Positions 12,100 to 17,116 of a DNA stretch of 17,116 nucleotides are shown piece after piece. The translations under genes and the position numbers were made by a program. Each line of letters begins with the position of its first letter. The stretch's first letter is position 1. The DNA comes from an archaeon (GTDB lineage Archaea; Nanobdellota; Nanobdellia; Woesearchaeales; JAHJEM01): positions 1 through 17,116 of the forward strand of contig JAGVFV010000135.1 of the NCBI GenBank assembly GCA_020057445.1, given 5' to 3'. A model generated the notes under the pieces. It made no database searches, was not told the origin of the DNA, and saw only the letters and a program-made list of their open reading frames with translations.

Positions 12100-12173
12100 T
12101 GTTATCCAGAGAATCTTTGCAGTCTGGAACTATTCAAGAGTGTGGATTTGTCGCTGCATGGAGTCATAGGTTG

Positions 12174-12932
12174 TCACATGAATTTTCCTATCCGTCCGTC
12201 TTTTTTTGCCTTGCGGTAGCACCAGCGAAGGAAGATGCCTGCTATGATGAACCAGACTGCGAGCGAGAGGATGAGCAGGGGAAAGTTTACCTGTCCATAC
12301 CCGTACATGCTCTTCAGGAGCTCGAATCCCCAGAAGGGAGGGAGGAGTGCGCTGATGTGCTGCACCCACATCGGAAAGATGGCGATGGGATAATATGCGC
12401 CGGAGAGGAGGACGACAAGGTCTGGTATCGCCCACGAGAACGCTATCGCGTGTTCGTTATAGAGGAGGACGATGCCAAAGGTGATCATGCCAAGAATTAT
12501 TCCAGCAAGGCATAAAACCAGTATTCCGATCAGGAATGCTGCGACGTTAGCAATCTGGAAATGGTATAAGATGACGGAAAGTCCAAGGATCATGCAGACG
12601 ACAAGGACGAGCTTGACAAATCCCATGATGACTGCAGAGGCAGTCATCTCAAACAGGGTCAAAGGTGATGCCATGGAGTGCGGAAGCGTCTTATCCCAGT
12701 AATGGTCCATGAATGTGGTGTTTGCCTCGATTTGCATGTGGTAGACTGCACGCCAGCCGATGATGCCGACGATGACGACGGCAAAGATGTTGGGGTCTGG
12801 ATTGACGAACTGGATGAAGAGCGTGAGGGAAAAGAACAGGATGAGAGGCCAGATGGTGATGTCAAAGAGCCGCCACTTATTCCGAAACATGAGCACCAGG
12901 TTCCTGTAGATCTCTGCTTTCACACGCTTCAT
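12174..12932 (-). CDS. ABC-2 type transporter permease
   Basis: 252 residues with about six hydrophobic segments (near 22-42, 50-72, 95-120, 125-160, 165-190 and 215-237). The cytoplasmic N-terminus begins M-K-R-V-K-A-E-I-Y-R-N-L, with a R-N-K-W-R-L-F-D amphipathic coupling-helix-like stretch. The closing part (P-I-A-I-F-P-M-W-V-Q-H-I-S-A-L-L-P-P-F-W-G) matches the ABC-2 family pattern of P-x-x-x-x-P-x-W-x-x-x-x-x-x-x-P. It forms an exporter with the ATPase encoded just upstream, with which it shares an ATGA overlap (12929-12932). Such exporters move lipids, polysaccharides or drugs. The glycan context makes a surface-polymer or lipid-linked substrate plausible, but TagG/Wzm-like specificity is not shown. 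Confidence 0.85.
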   Translation of the reverse strand: MKRVKAEIYRNLVLMFRNKWRLFDITIWPLILFFSLTLFIQFVNPDPNIFAVVIVGIIGWRAVYHMQIEANTTFMDHYWDKTLPHSMASPLTLFEMTASAVIMGFVKLVLVVCMILGLSVILYHFQIANVAAFLIGILVLCLAGIILGMITFGIVLLYNEHAIAFSWAIPDLVVLLSGAYYPIAIFPMWVQHISALLPPFWGFELLKSMYGYGQVNFPLLILSLAVWFIIAGIFLRWCYRKAKKDGRIGKFM

Positions 12933-13834
12933 CTTTTCCTCACCAATTCCAAGAAGGCTTCTTCGAGCGTGGGTTCGACTATTGCGAATGAGTGGAGCTT
13001 GCTGCCGCTTTTGATGACTGCATCAAGTATCGCCTGTTGGTTCTTCTCGTCAGTGTCCACGTACATCGTGCCACCATCTATGCGCACGTCTTTAGCGTAT
13101 TTCTTGACCTTTTGTGCTGCCTTTTGCACGTCCAGACATGTTATCTCAAGGGTCATGAACTTGTGGGATCTTTTCTTGAACTCTGCGACAGTCCCGCTTT
13201 TCTTGATCCTGCCGTTCATGATGAGGGTGATTGCAGTGCAGATCTCTTCGACTTCGTGCAGGTTATGGCTGGTGAATATGATGGTTGTCCCTTCTTGCCC
13301 GAGCCTTTTCACAAGGGCCTTGATCTTCAGGCCGATCTCGACATCCAGGCCTACTGTCGGTTCATCCAAGAACAGGAGCTTTGGCTTGTTCAGGAGTGCC
13401 TTTGCAAAGAGGACCCGCTGCGTGTACCCTGCTGAAAGGTCGCGGACCTGCTGGGTCTTTTTGTCTGAGATGTTTGTGAGTGCCATGACCTCTTTCATGC
13501 GCTGCTCTCTTTTTGGGATGTCATAGAGGAGTGCATAGTATCTGAGGAATTCATCGACGCGCATGGAGGGGTGCACGCCGGAAAATCCAGAGACGATGTT
13601 CATGTTTTTTTTGATGTCTTTCCATGACGTGTCAGCATTCTTGCCTAGTATTGTCATCTTTCCGTCGTTTCTGGAAAGGAGTCCCATCATGATGCTGATG
13701 AGTGTTGTCTTTCCTGCGCCGTTTGGTCCGAGGAGCCCGAGGATCTCTCCTTCCTTGATCGTGAGGCTTACCTTGTCCAATGCCTTTATTTTTCCAAAAT
13801 GCTTGGAGACTCCTGAAAGCTCGATGACGTTCAT
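12929..13834 (-). CDS. ABC transporter ATP-binding protein (ABC-2 exporter)
   Basis: 301 residues. Walker A is G-P-N-G-A-G-K-T-T (36-44), the signature L-S-A-G-Y-T-Q-R (132-139), Walker B L-L-F-L-D-E-P (152-158) and the switch H189 in F-T-S-H-N. The usual Q-loop glutamine is not evident: the region reads N-I-V-S-G-F-S-G-V-H-P-S-M (78-90), as in a subgroup of ABC-2 ATPases. Residues 215-301 form the C-terminal regulatory domain typical of drug/polymer exporters of this class. It is first in a two-gene operon with the permease. Transcription start from the TATA box at 13860-13867 is within about three bases of the ATG. Confidence 0.93.
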   Translation of the reverse strand: MNVIELSGVSKHFGKIKALDKVSLTIKEGEILGLLGPNGAGKTTLISIMMGLLSRNDGKMTILGKNADTSWKDIKKNMNIVSGFSGVHPSMRVDEFLRYYALLYDIPKREQRMKEVMALTNISDKKTQQVRDLSAGYTQRVLFAKALLNKPKLLFLDEPTVGLDVEIGLKIKALVKRLGQEGTTIIFTSHNLHEVEEICTAITLIMNGRIKKSGTVAEFKKRSHKFMTLEITCLDVQKAAQKVKKYAKDVRIDGGTMYVDTDEKNQQAILDAVIKSGSKLHSFAIVEPTLEEAFLELVRKR

Positions 13835-13859
13835 GTAAAGTCCATGTTCACGGGCGCTT

Positions 13860-13867
13860 TTTAAATA
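13860..13867 (-). promoter_or_regulatory. TATA box for the ABC exporter operon
   Basis: TATTTAAA on the minus strand, centred about 29 bases before the ATG at 13834. The rest of the 214-base gap 13835-14048 holds the promoter of the divergent small gene and otherwise nothing convincing. Confidence 0.6.
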
Positions 13868-13994
13868 TTGCTCAATGGCGGGCTCTGCAGAAAGAAAAGG
13901 TTAGCAGCATCGGGTGAGCATCTTTGTATTGCATATTTGACTGACATATGATGTCCTTGCATCCCACGCTCGCGAGTCTGAGAATCGAAAACCA

Positions 13995-14043
13995 CTTATA
14001 GTCGCATTGCTATTCTTCGGGAATTGGCTTTATTGGAGGTTGA
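13995..14043 (+). promoter_or_regulatory. TATA box and strong ribosome-binding site of the 14049 gene
   Basis: CTTATAGT (13995-14002) predicts transcription start near 14025. GGAGGTTGA (14035-14043) is a near-perfect Shine-Dalgarno five bases before the ATG at 14049. It decides that start against an upstream in-frame codon at 14007. Confidence 0.6.
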
Positions 14044-14048
14044 GCTTT

Positions 14049-14273
14049 ATGAGTGATGCTGTGGAACTGAAGGCTGCGATCGAGATCTTGAGGGATTGTG
14101 TGGCAAAGCTTGCGGAGAGCGAGGCGCGGGTATGCAGTGCGCTGTCTCGGGATTTCAACATCAATGTGCAGACAAAGAGGGAGATCGGGCAGGTGATGGA
14201 ATTCTTGGACGCAGAAGGTCCGTTGAATGACAGGCTTGCCCAGGTAAATGCGCACCTTGGCAAGGTCAGGTAA
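14049..14273 (+). CDS. Small helical protein, 74 residues
   Basis: No family recognised. M-S-D-A-V-E-L-K opens two long amphipathic helices (E-L-K-A-A-I-E-I-L-R-D-C-V-A-K-L-A-E-S-E-A-R-V and V-Q-T-K-R-E-I-G-Q-V-M-E-F-L-D) separated by a loop, a pattern suited to a coiled-coil hairpin. There is no signal peptide or membrane segment. The ATG at 14049 is chosen for its near-perfect ribosome-binding site. The stop TAA (14271-14273) is immediately followed by the complement of the next gene's stop, with no base between. Function unknown; its size suggests an adaptor or regulatory partner. Confidence 0.65.
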   Translation: MSDAVELKAAIEILRDCVAKLAESEARVCSALSRDFNINVQTKREIGQVMEFLDAEGPLNDRLAQVNAHLGKVR

Positions 14274-14609
14274 TTATTTTTTCTTCTTCCTTTCAAGAGA
14301 GAGCTCTCTGACGAGGCGGGTGATCTGCTGCTCTGTGTTCTCCACTTTCACGTACAGCCGAAAGATGAGGTAGAAGAGGACGATGATGGCAAGCGATGAG
14401 AGGAGGTTGACTCCCTGTTGCAGGCCAAGCTTTATGGCGATCGTCGTGAAGAGGTCTGGGAAGAAGGCGACGATGATGAGGAATATCCAGATGAATGTCC
14501 AGAAGACGAATTCCCTGCGGGAGAGGTTGCCGTCTTTCAGGCGAAGGATCACCCGTGAGAGCGCAAAAAGCGCAAAGACGACTGCGATGAGCTGCACAAT
14601 CGTGATCAT
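14274..14609 (-). CDS. DUF2304 family membrane protein
   Basis: 111 residues. Three hydrophobic segments (about 3-20, 36-53 and 70-88) with R-L-K-D-G-N-L-S-R-R-E-F-V-F-W between the first two and F-F-P-D-L-F-T-T-I-A-I-K-L-G after the second. The C-terminal cytoplasmic helix is Glu/Arg-rich (E-N-T-E-Q-Q-I-T-R-L-V-R-E-L) and ends in a poly-Lys tail. This is the DUF2304 layout. Members are often encoded beside dolichol-phosphate-type glycosyltransferases and are thought to help them at the membrane, but the function is unproven. Here the nearest GT2 gene is about 2 kb away. A TATA box at 14631-14638 gives a leaderless start. Confidence 0.82.
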   Translation of the reverse strand: MITIVQLIAVVFALFALSRVILRLKDGNLSRREFVFWTFIWIFLIIVAFFPDLFTTIAIKLGLQQGVNLLSSLAIIVLFYLIFRLYVKVENTEQQITRLVRELSLERKKKK

Positions 14610-14630
14610 GCATATTGAAAAGAGGCAAGG

Positions 14631-14638
14631 GTATAAAA
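14631..14638 (-). promoter_or_regulatory. TATA box for the DUF2304 gene
   Basis: TTTTATAC on the minus strand, centred about 25 bases before the ATG at 14609; predicts a leaderless mRNA. Confidence 0.6.
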
Positions 14639-14673
14639 AAGTGATGTTCTGGTGGTGCGATTGAACTCATTGT

Positions 14674-15420
14674 TCATTTTTTGGCGATGCTCCACAACTG
14701 ATAGAAAAAGGTCCTGAATGACTGCACAGTATGTTCATCTTGTATCAAGATGCAAGAGATTGGCTCCTTGTAGTTCATTATCAATACGGTCTTTGTTCCA
14801 AATACGTCCACGGTCACGGGAGTAATTCCCTTGAGTATCAATGCTTCTGTGTATTTCATCTTCTTGTATTTCTTATAATAGTCGCTGCTTTCCGAGAACA
14901 GGTGTTTTGCCGCTATCTTATTGCCCATCCTTTTTTGCGACCAATTGGTCCAGAACCGGTTTATGCTATCATCCTTCAATGAAGTCACCCCCATTCCGAG
15001 GATCTCTTCGTCCTTTTTGACTCCTTCGAACGCCTCATCCACTGCAGTCTGTAATCCTCTCAGTCCCGTGTACACTACAGACCTTGATTCTGTTCTTGTC
15101 ATGTCTCTTATCGTTTTGAGCTGGCGTATTGTTTCTGCAATTATGGGTTCTTCCTTCTTTAACTGATTCAATCTTTGCTCATAATATTCTTTGAGCTGAT
15201 TTGGGGGTGAAGCAGAGAAATGCTTGATTCCATTGACCGATGATTCGGAGATAAGGCCCTTATGCTTCAGTGATTCTAGCGTGTCATAAATCCTTCCAGA
15301 ATTCAAACCTGACCTTTTCAGTATTTCGGCTGTTTTTATGGAGCCTGCTTTCGCCAGTGTCAGATAGGCGATGCTCTCGTTCTTGGTCAGCCCTATGTTC
15401 TCGAGGGTTTTGCTATCCAT
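14674..15420 (-). CDS. TrmB-family transcriptional regulator
   Basis: 248 residues. The N-terminal winged HTH (1-70: L-E-N-I-G-L-T-K-N-E-S-I-A-Y-L-T-L, then R-S-G-L-N-S-G-R-I-Y-D-T-L-E-S-L-K-H-K-G-L-I) is the archaeal TrmB pattern. A coiled-coil linker follows (about 75-108, L-K-E-Y-Y-E-Q-R-L-N-Q-L-K-K-E-E-P). The C-terminal sensor-like domain contains R-S-V-V-Y-T-G-L-R-G-L-Q and G-T-K-T-V-L-I-M-N-Y, as in TrmBL proteins without a complete maltose-binding domain. Relatives repress or activate sugar and metabolic genes. It is divergent from the 15536 gene over a 115-base gap holding both TATA boxes, so that gene or itself is the likeliest target. The TATA box gives a leaderless start. Confidence 0.88.
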   Translation of the reverse strand: MDSKTLENIGLTKNESIAYLTLAKAGSIKTAEILKRSGLNSGRIYDTLESLKHKGLISESSVNGIKHFSASPPNQLKEYYEQRLNQLKKEEPIIAETIRQLKTIRDMTRTESRSVVYTGLRGLQTAVDEAFEGVKKDEEILGMGVTSLKDDSINRFWTNWSQKRMGNKIAAKHLFSESSDYYKKYKKMKYTEALILKGITPVTVDVFGTKTVLIMNYKEPISCILIQDEHTVQSFRTFFYQLWSIAKK

Positions 15421-15442
15421 TGTTTTCCTTTTTTCTCTTCTT

Positions 15443-15450
15443 GTATATAT
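15443..15450 (-). promoter_or_regulatory. TATA box for the TrmB gene
   Basis: ATATATAC on the minus strand, within AATATATAC, centred about 26 bases before the ATG at 15420. Confidence 0.6.
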
Positions 15451-15463
15451 TATTTTCTATTTA

Positions 15464-15482
15464 CCACCCTGCACATGGGGGG
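15464..15482. promoter_or_regulatory. Inverted repeat between divergent promoters, possible operator
   Basis: CCACCC and GGGGGG arms (five of six pairs) flank TGCACAT, midway between the TATA boxes of the TrmB gene and the divergent 15536 gene. The position suits a TrmB-type operator. It does not match the Thermococcus TrmB box, so this is tentative. Confidence 0.3.
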
Positions 15483-15487
15483 ATAAC

Positions 15488-15531
15488 TTTATATATTTTA
15501 TACCACATATCAGTAGTAAATAATTGGAGGT
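15488..15531 (+). promoter_or_regulatory. TATA box and ribosome-binding site of the 15536 gene
   Basis: TTTATATA (15488-15495) predicts transcription start near 15518. GGAGGT (15526-15531) lies four bases before the ATG at 15536, deciding it over the in-frame TTG at 15524, which overlaps this site. Confidence 0.65.
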
Positions 15532-15535
15532 CACC

Positions 15536-16189
15536 ATGGAAAACAAAGATAATAAGCACAGAATGAGTTTTCAAGGAAAGGATGTTTTTATCGACGGTGT
15601 GAAGGTATTTACCGTGCCTTTCGAAAGGACTGAAGCGGGAATAAATCTCATAGGGTTTTCCCGGAAGGAAAAGAAGATCTATGTCGGATCAGGGCGGTGT
15701 TGCTATGGGCCGATTTCAATCTTAAGATATGAAGATGAGGGCGATGGGGAGAAAGTGGGGATACAAGTAGATACCTTCAGGATACCTGCATTTAATGTGT
15801 ATGATATCATACCCATAAATGAGACGTACATATTGGCGACGGGATATGGGTGTTCTGGTGCGGGAGTCGGGTTGGTTGACACGTACAATCCAAAAATTAC
15901 AGAACTCGTGTCAGATGAAGAATATACTGCACTTGAAGAGGCATTGAGAAAAAAGACAGGGCTTGTAAAGAGTTGGGATCTAAGATATGGAGACCCTTTC
16001 CATCCCAGGCTACATGTCGACGCCCTGAATGAGACCGTCACTCTTGAGGTGGGAACCGGTACTCACTATCCTCGCCAGCAGGAATCGAAGGACTTGGGCC
16101 ACATATTAAGGGAGCGTGGTTTTGATATGAAAAAAATTATGGAAATAAATGAAGGATATCAAAGAGGAGGGTCAATTAGCTGGAGTTGA
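15536..16189 (+). CDS. Hypothetical protein, 217 residues
   Basis: No family recognised. ATG 15536 follows a good Shine-Dalgarno. The sequence is strand-rich with repeated blade-like units: I-N-L-I-G-F-S-R-K-E-K-K-I-Y-V-G, then P-I-S-I-L-R-Y, then V-Y-D-I-I-P-I-N-E-T-Y-I-L-A-T-G-Y-G. A partial beta-propeller-like or beta-sandwich fold is therefore possible. Cysteines are clustered as G-R-C-C-Y-G and G-C-S-G-A-G. The C-terminal part (130-217) is charged and helical. There is no signal peptide or membrane segment. It is divergent from the TrmB gene and perhaps under its control. The last 41 bases overlap a short ORF in another frame. Confidence 0.7.
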   Translation: MENKDNKHRMSFQGKDVFIDGVKVFTVPFERTEAGINLIGFSRKEKKIYVGSGRCCYGPISILRYEDEGDGEKVGIQVDTFRIPAFNVYDIIPINETYILATGYGCSGAGVGLVDTYNPKITELVSDEEYTALEEALRKKTGLVKSWDLRYGDPFHPRLHVDALNETVTLEVGTGTHYPRQQESKDLGHILRERGFDMKKIMEINEGYQRGGSISWS

Positions 16190-16292
16190 TCAGACTGGAG
16201 AACGCCGTATTGGAAAAAAGGGCATTCTCACTCGTCATGGTGGTCTTGTAGAGCAGCAAGAAGTGCGTCAACTTGGTCGATGCATTGCATAA
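16149..16292 (+). CDS. Possible 47-residue ORF overlapping the previous gene
   Basis: ATG at 16149 opens a frame of 47 codons, shifted by one base relative to the 15536 gene. It overlaps that gene's last 41 bases, then fills the otherwise empty stretch to TAA at 16290-16292. The product is basic with protein-like composition (M-K-D-I-K-E-E-G-Q-L-A-G-V-D-Q-T-G-E-R-R, then G-I-L-T-R-H-G-G-L-V-E-Q-Q-E-V-R-Q-L-G-R). GGAAAT at 16141-16146 is only a weak ribosome-binding site. It could be a coupled small gene, or a frameshifted tail of the upstream protein. No family recognised. Confidence 0.4.
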   Translation: MKDIKEEGQLAGVDQTGERRIGKKGILTRHGGLVEQQEVRQLGRCIA

Positions 16293-16294
16293 AA

Positions 16295-16333
16295 TATATA
16301 AATGGGCCTCCTACCCACGATAGGAGTGGGGTG
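16295..16333 (+). promoter_or_regulatory. TATA box, dyad and ribosome-binding site of the STT3 gene
   Basis: TATATAAA (16295-16302) predicts transcription start near 16325. CTCCTA (16308-16313) and TAGGAG (16321-16326) form an inverted repeat with a 7-base spacer covering that point. GGGTG (16329-16333) lies four bases before the ATG at 16338. Confidence 0.55.
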
Positions 16334-16337
16334 TTGC

Positions 16338-17116
16338 ATGAGCAAATCGCGCTTACGGACGTTTGAGGAAGACGAATTCCAGATCAAGAGAAAGGAAAAT
16401 AGCGAGAAAAAGGACCAAAAAGGCGTCGTGAAGCAGAAAGATAGTGCGAAGGAGCACAAGGATTCTGACGAATTCTCCTTCGGTTCTTCGATCTTCCAGA
16501 ACAAGAAGGTCTTTGCGATCATCGCGATCATCCTCCTGATAGCAGTCGCCTTTGGCACGTCATGGTATGTCAGGACAAGGACGCTTGAACTGCCTCAGAC
16601 AAAGGATTGGGCAGAGAATAACGTGTATAATTATTACAAGGATGTCGTCCGCCAGCAGGTGAACAAGCAGTATCCGAACCTGCCTAGCGCAAGCAAGGAA
16701 GAGATAATCAACCAGGAGTTTGCGAAATATTATGCTGCGAATAAGGCGACGGTCGACGGTTCTGTGCGGGAAGTGCAGACCATGATCAAGAAGAATTTCC
16801 AGGATGATCTTGGCCAGACGTACATCCTGAACATCGATTCGTTCTATTTCCTCCGCAAGGCGAGGAATGCCGTTGAGAAAGGGACATTCTATGATAAGCT
16901 CGTGAATGGCGAGCAAATCGATGATCACATGGCTGCTCCAAAGGGCATGATTGCTGAGGATGACCTGCATTCCCGTTCAGCTGCGTATCTCTTCATGTTT
17001 GTGCGCATCTTCAATCCTGACGTGCCTCTTTCGCATGTCGCATTTTTCATCCCCGTGCTTATCGCTTCTTTGTGCGTCATCCCCATCTTCTTTATCGTGA
17101 GAAAGAAAGGGGGTAA
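16338..17116 (+). CDS. aglB: STT3/AglB-type oligosaccharyltransferase, N-terminal part (runs off window)
   Basis: The first 259 residues are open to the window end. A highly charged cytoplasmic tail of about 55 residues (Lys/Glu/Asp/Ser-rich) precedes a first membrane segment at about 58-78. The first external loop contains a long helical insertion (about 80-160: W-A-E-N-N-V-Y-N-Y-Y, Q-Y-P-N-L-P) before N-I-D167-S-F-Y-F-L-R-K-A-R-N, the catalytic-Asp motif of STT3. Another membrane segment begins near 230. The enzyme moves a glycan from a dolichol carrier to Asn in N-x-S/T sites outside the cell. The insertion and charged tail are, as far as I recall, features of DPANN STT3 proteins. The downstream WWDYG motif is outside the window, so the assignment rests on the N-terminus. 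It fits the acetamido-sugar genes upstream. Confidence 0.85.
   Translation, partial: MSKSRLRTFEEDEFQIKRKENSEKKDQKGVVKQKDSAKEHKDSDEFSFGSSIFQNKKVFAIIAIILLIAVAFGTSWYVRTRTLELPQTKDWAENNVYNYYKDVVRQQVNKQYPNLPSASKEEIINQEFAKYYAANKATVDGSVREVQTMIKKNFQDDLGQTYILNIDSFYFLRKARNAVEKGTFYDKLVNGEQIDDHMAAPKGMIAEDDLHSRSAAYLFMFVRIFNPDVPLSHVAFFIPVLIASLCVIPIFFIVRKKGG

Noticed and set aside
12071..12173. 6-bp hairpin TCCAGA/TCTGGA in the gap between the GT2 promoter and the ABC permease
   Set aside because: The stem is short, the loop is 12 bases and there is no T-run, so it is within chance for this length.
12678..13526. Long open frame (282 codons) on the plus strand
   Set aside because: It lies antisense to the ABC permease and ATPase genes, whose motifs are unambiguous.
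13872..13962. Short minus-strand frame ending inside the ABC promoter (about 33 codons)
   Set aside because: No promoter, no ribosome-binding site and no recognisable sequence; it runs through the TATA box of the ABC operon.
13914..13981. Possible C/D box guide RNA: GTGAGCA, CTGA, ATGATGT, CTGA in order
   Set aside because: The C-like boxes deviate from the consensus and the intervals are about 20 and 23 bases, longer than the roughly 12-base guides of archaeal C/D RNAs. No terminal stem was seen.

Overview
The window reads as archaeal, most likely a DPANN archaeon of the Woesearchaeota type. This is inferred, with moderate confidence. Nearly every transcription unit has an A/T-rich TATA box centred about 25-30 bases before a start codon, as expected for leaderless mRNAs. 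Genes inside operons, and a few first genes, use Shine-Dalgarno sequences instead. A TrmB-family regulator, an STT3/AglB oligosaccharyltransferase with a long charged N-terminus, and many short orphan proteins point the same way. No tRNA, rRNA, CRISPR array, transposase or replication origin was seen.

Layout. 1-152 is the tail of an SDR nucleotide-sugar enzyme. 207-1262 (+) holds three small tandem paralogues that each carry an internal two-copy motif. 1373-3591 (-) holds an orphan gene, then a two-gene operon of a NodB-like polysaccharide deacetylase and a small membrane-anchored Cys-rich protein. 3592-3885 is the longest stretch without a substantial gene; it carries a palindrome and a cluster of hairpins (element A). 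3886-4511 (+) is a four-TM membrane protein with an XRE repressor, preceded by a possible 15-codon leader peptide. 4501-9126 holds an aminotransferase, a hexapeptide-repeat acetyltransferase and a WlbA-type dehydrogenase, interleaved with two orphans, hairpin element B, and a toxin-antitoxin-like pair. 9185-12070 (-) holds an orphan, a SAM methyltransferase and a GT2 glycosyltransferase. 12174-13834 (-) is an ABC-2 exporter (permease plus ATPase). 14049-14609 holds a small helical protein and a DUF2304 membrane protein tail to tail. 14674-16292 holds a TrmB regulator divergent from an orphan, plus a 47-codon overlapping ORF. From 16338 to the window end is the N-terminal part of STT3.

How they fit. 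The recognised enzymes form a surface-glycan / N-glycosylation neighbourhood. The aminotransferase, acetyltransferase and WlbA-type dehydrogenase match three consecutive steps of UDP-2,3-diacetamido-2,3-dideoxy-glucuronate synthesis; UDP-GlcNAc 6-dehydrogenase and any C2 epimerase are not in the window. GT2, methyltransferase and deacetylase could build or trim glycans, the ABC-2 pair could export material, and STT3 would transfer the oligosaccharide to protein. The strongest candidates for something undescribed are the two paired-hairpin elements (3695-3804 and 6639-6729), which share a loop motif while their stems differ but still pair, and the tandem two-repeat small-protein family at 207-1262.
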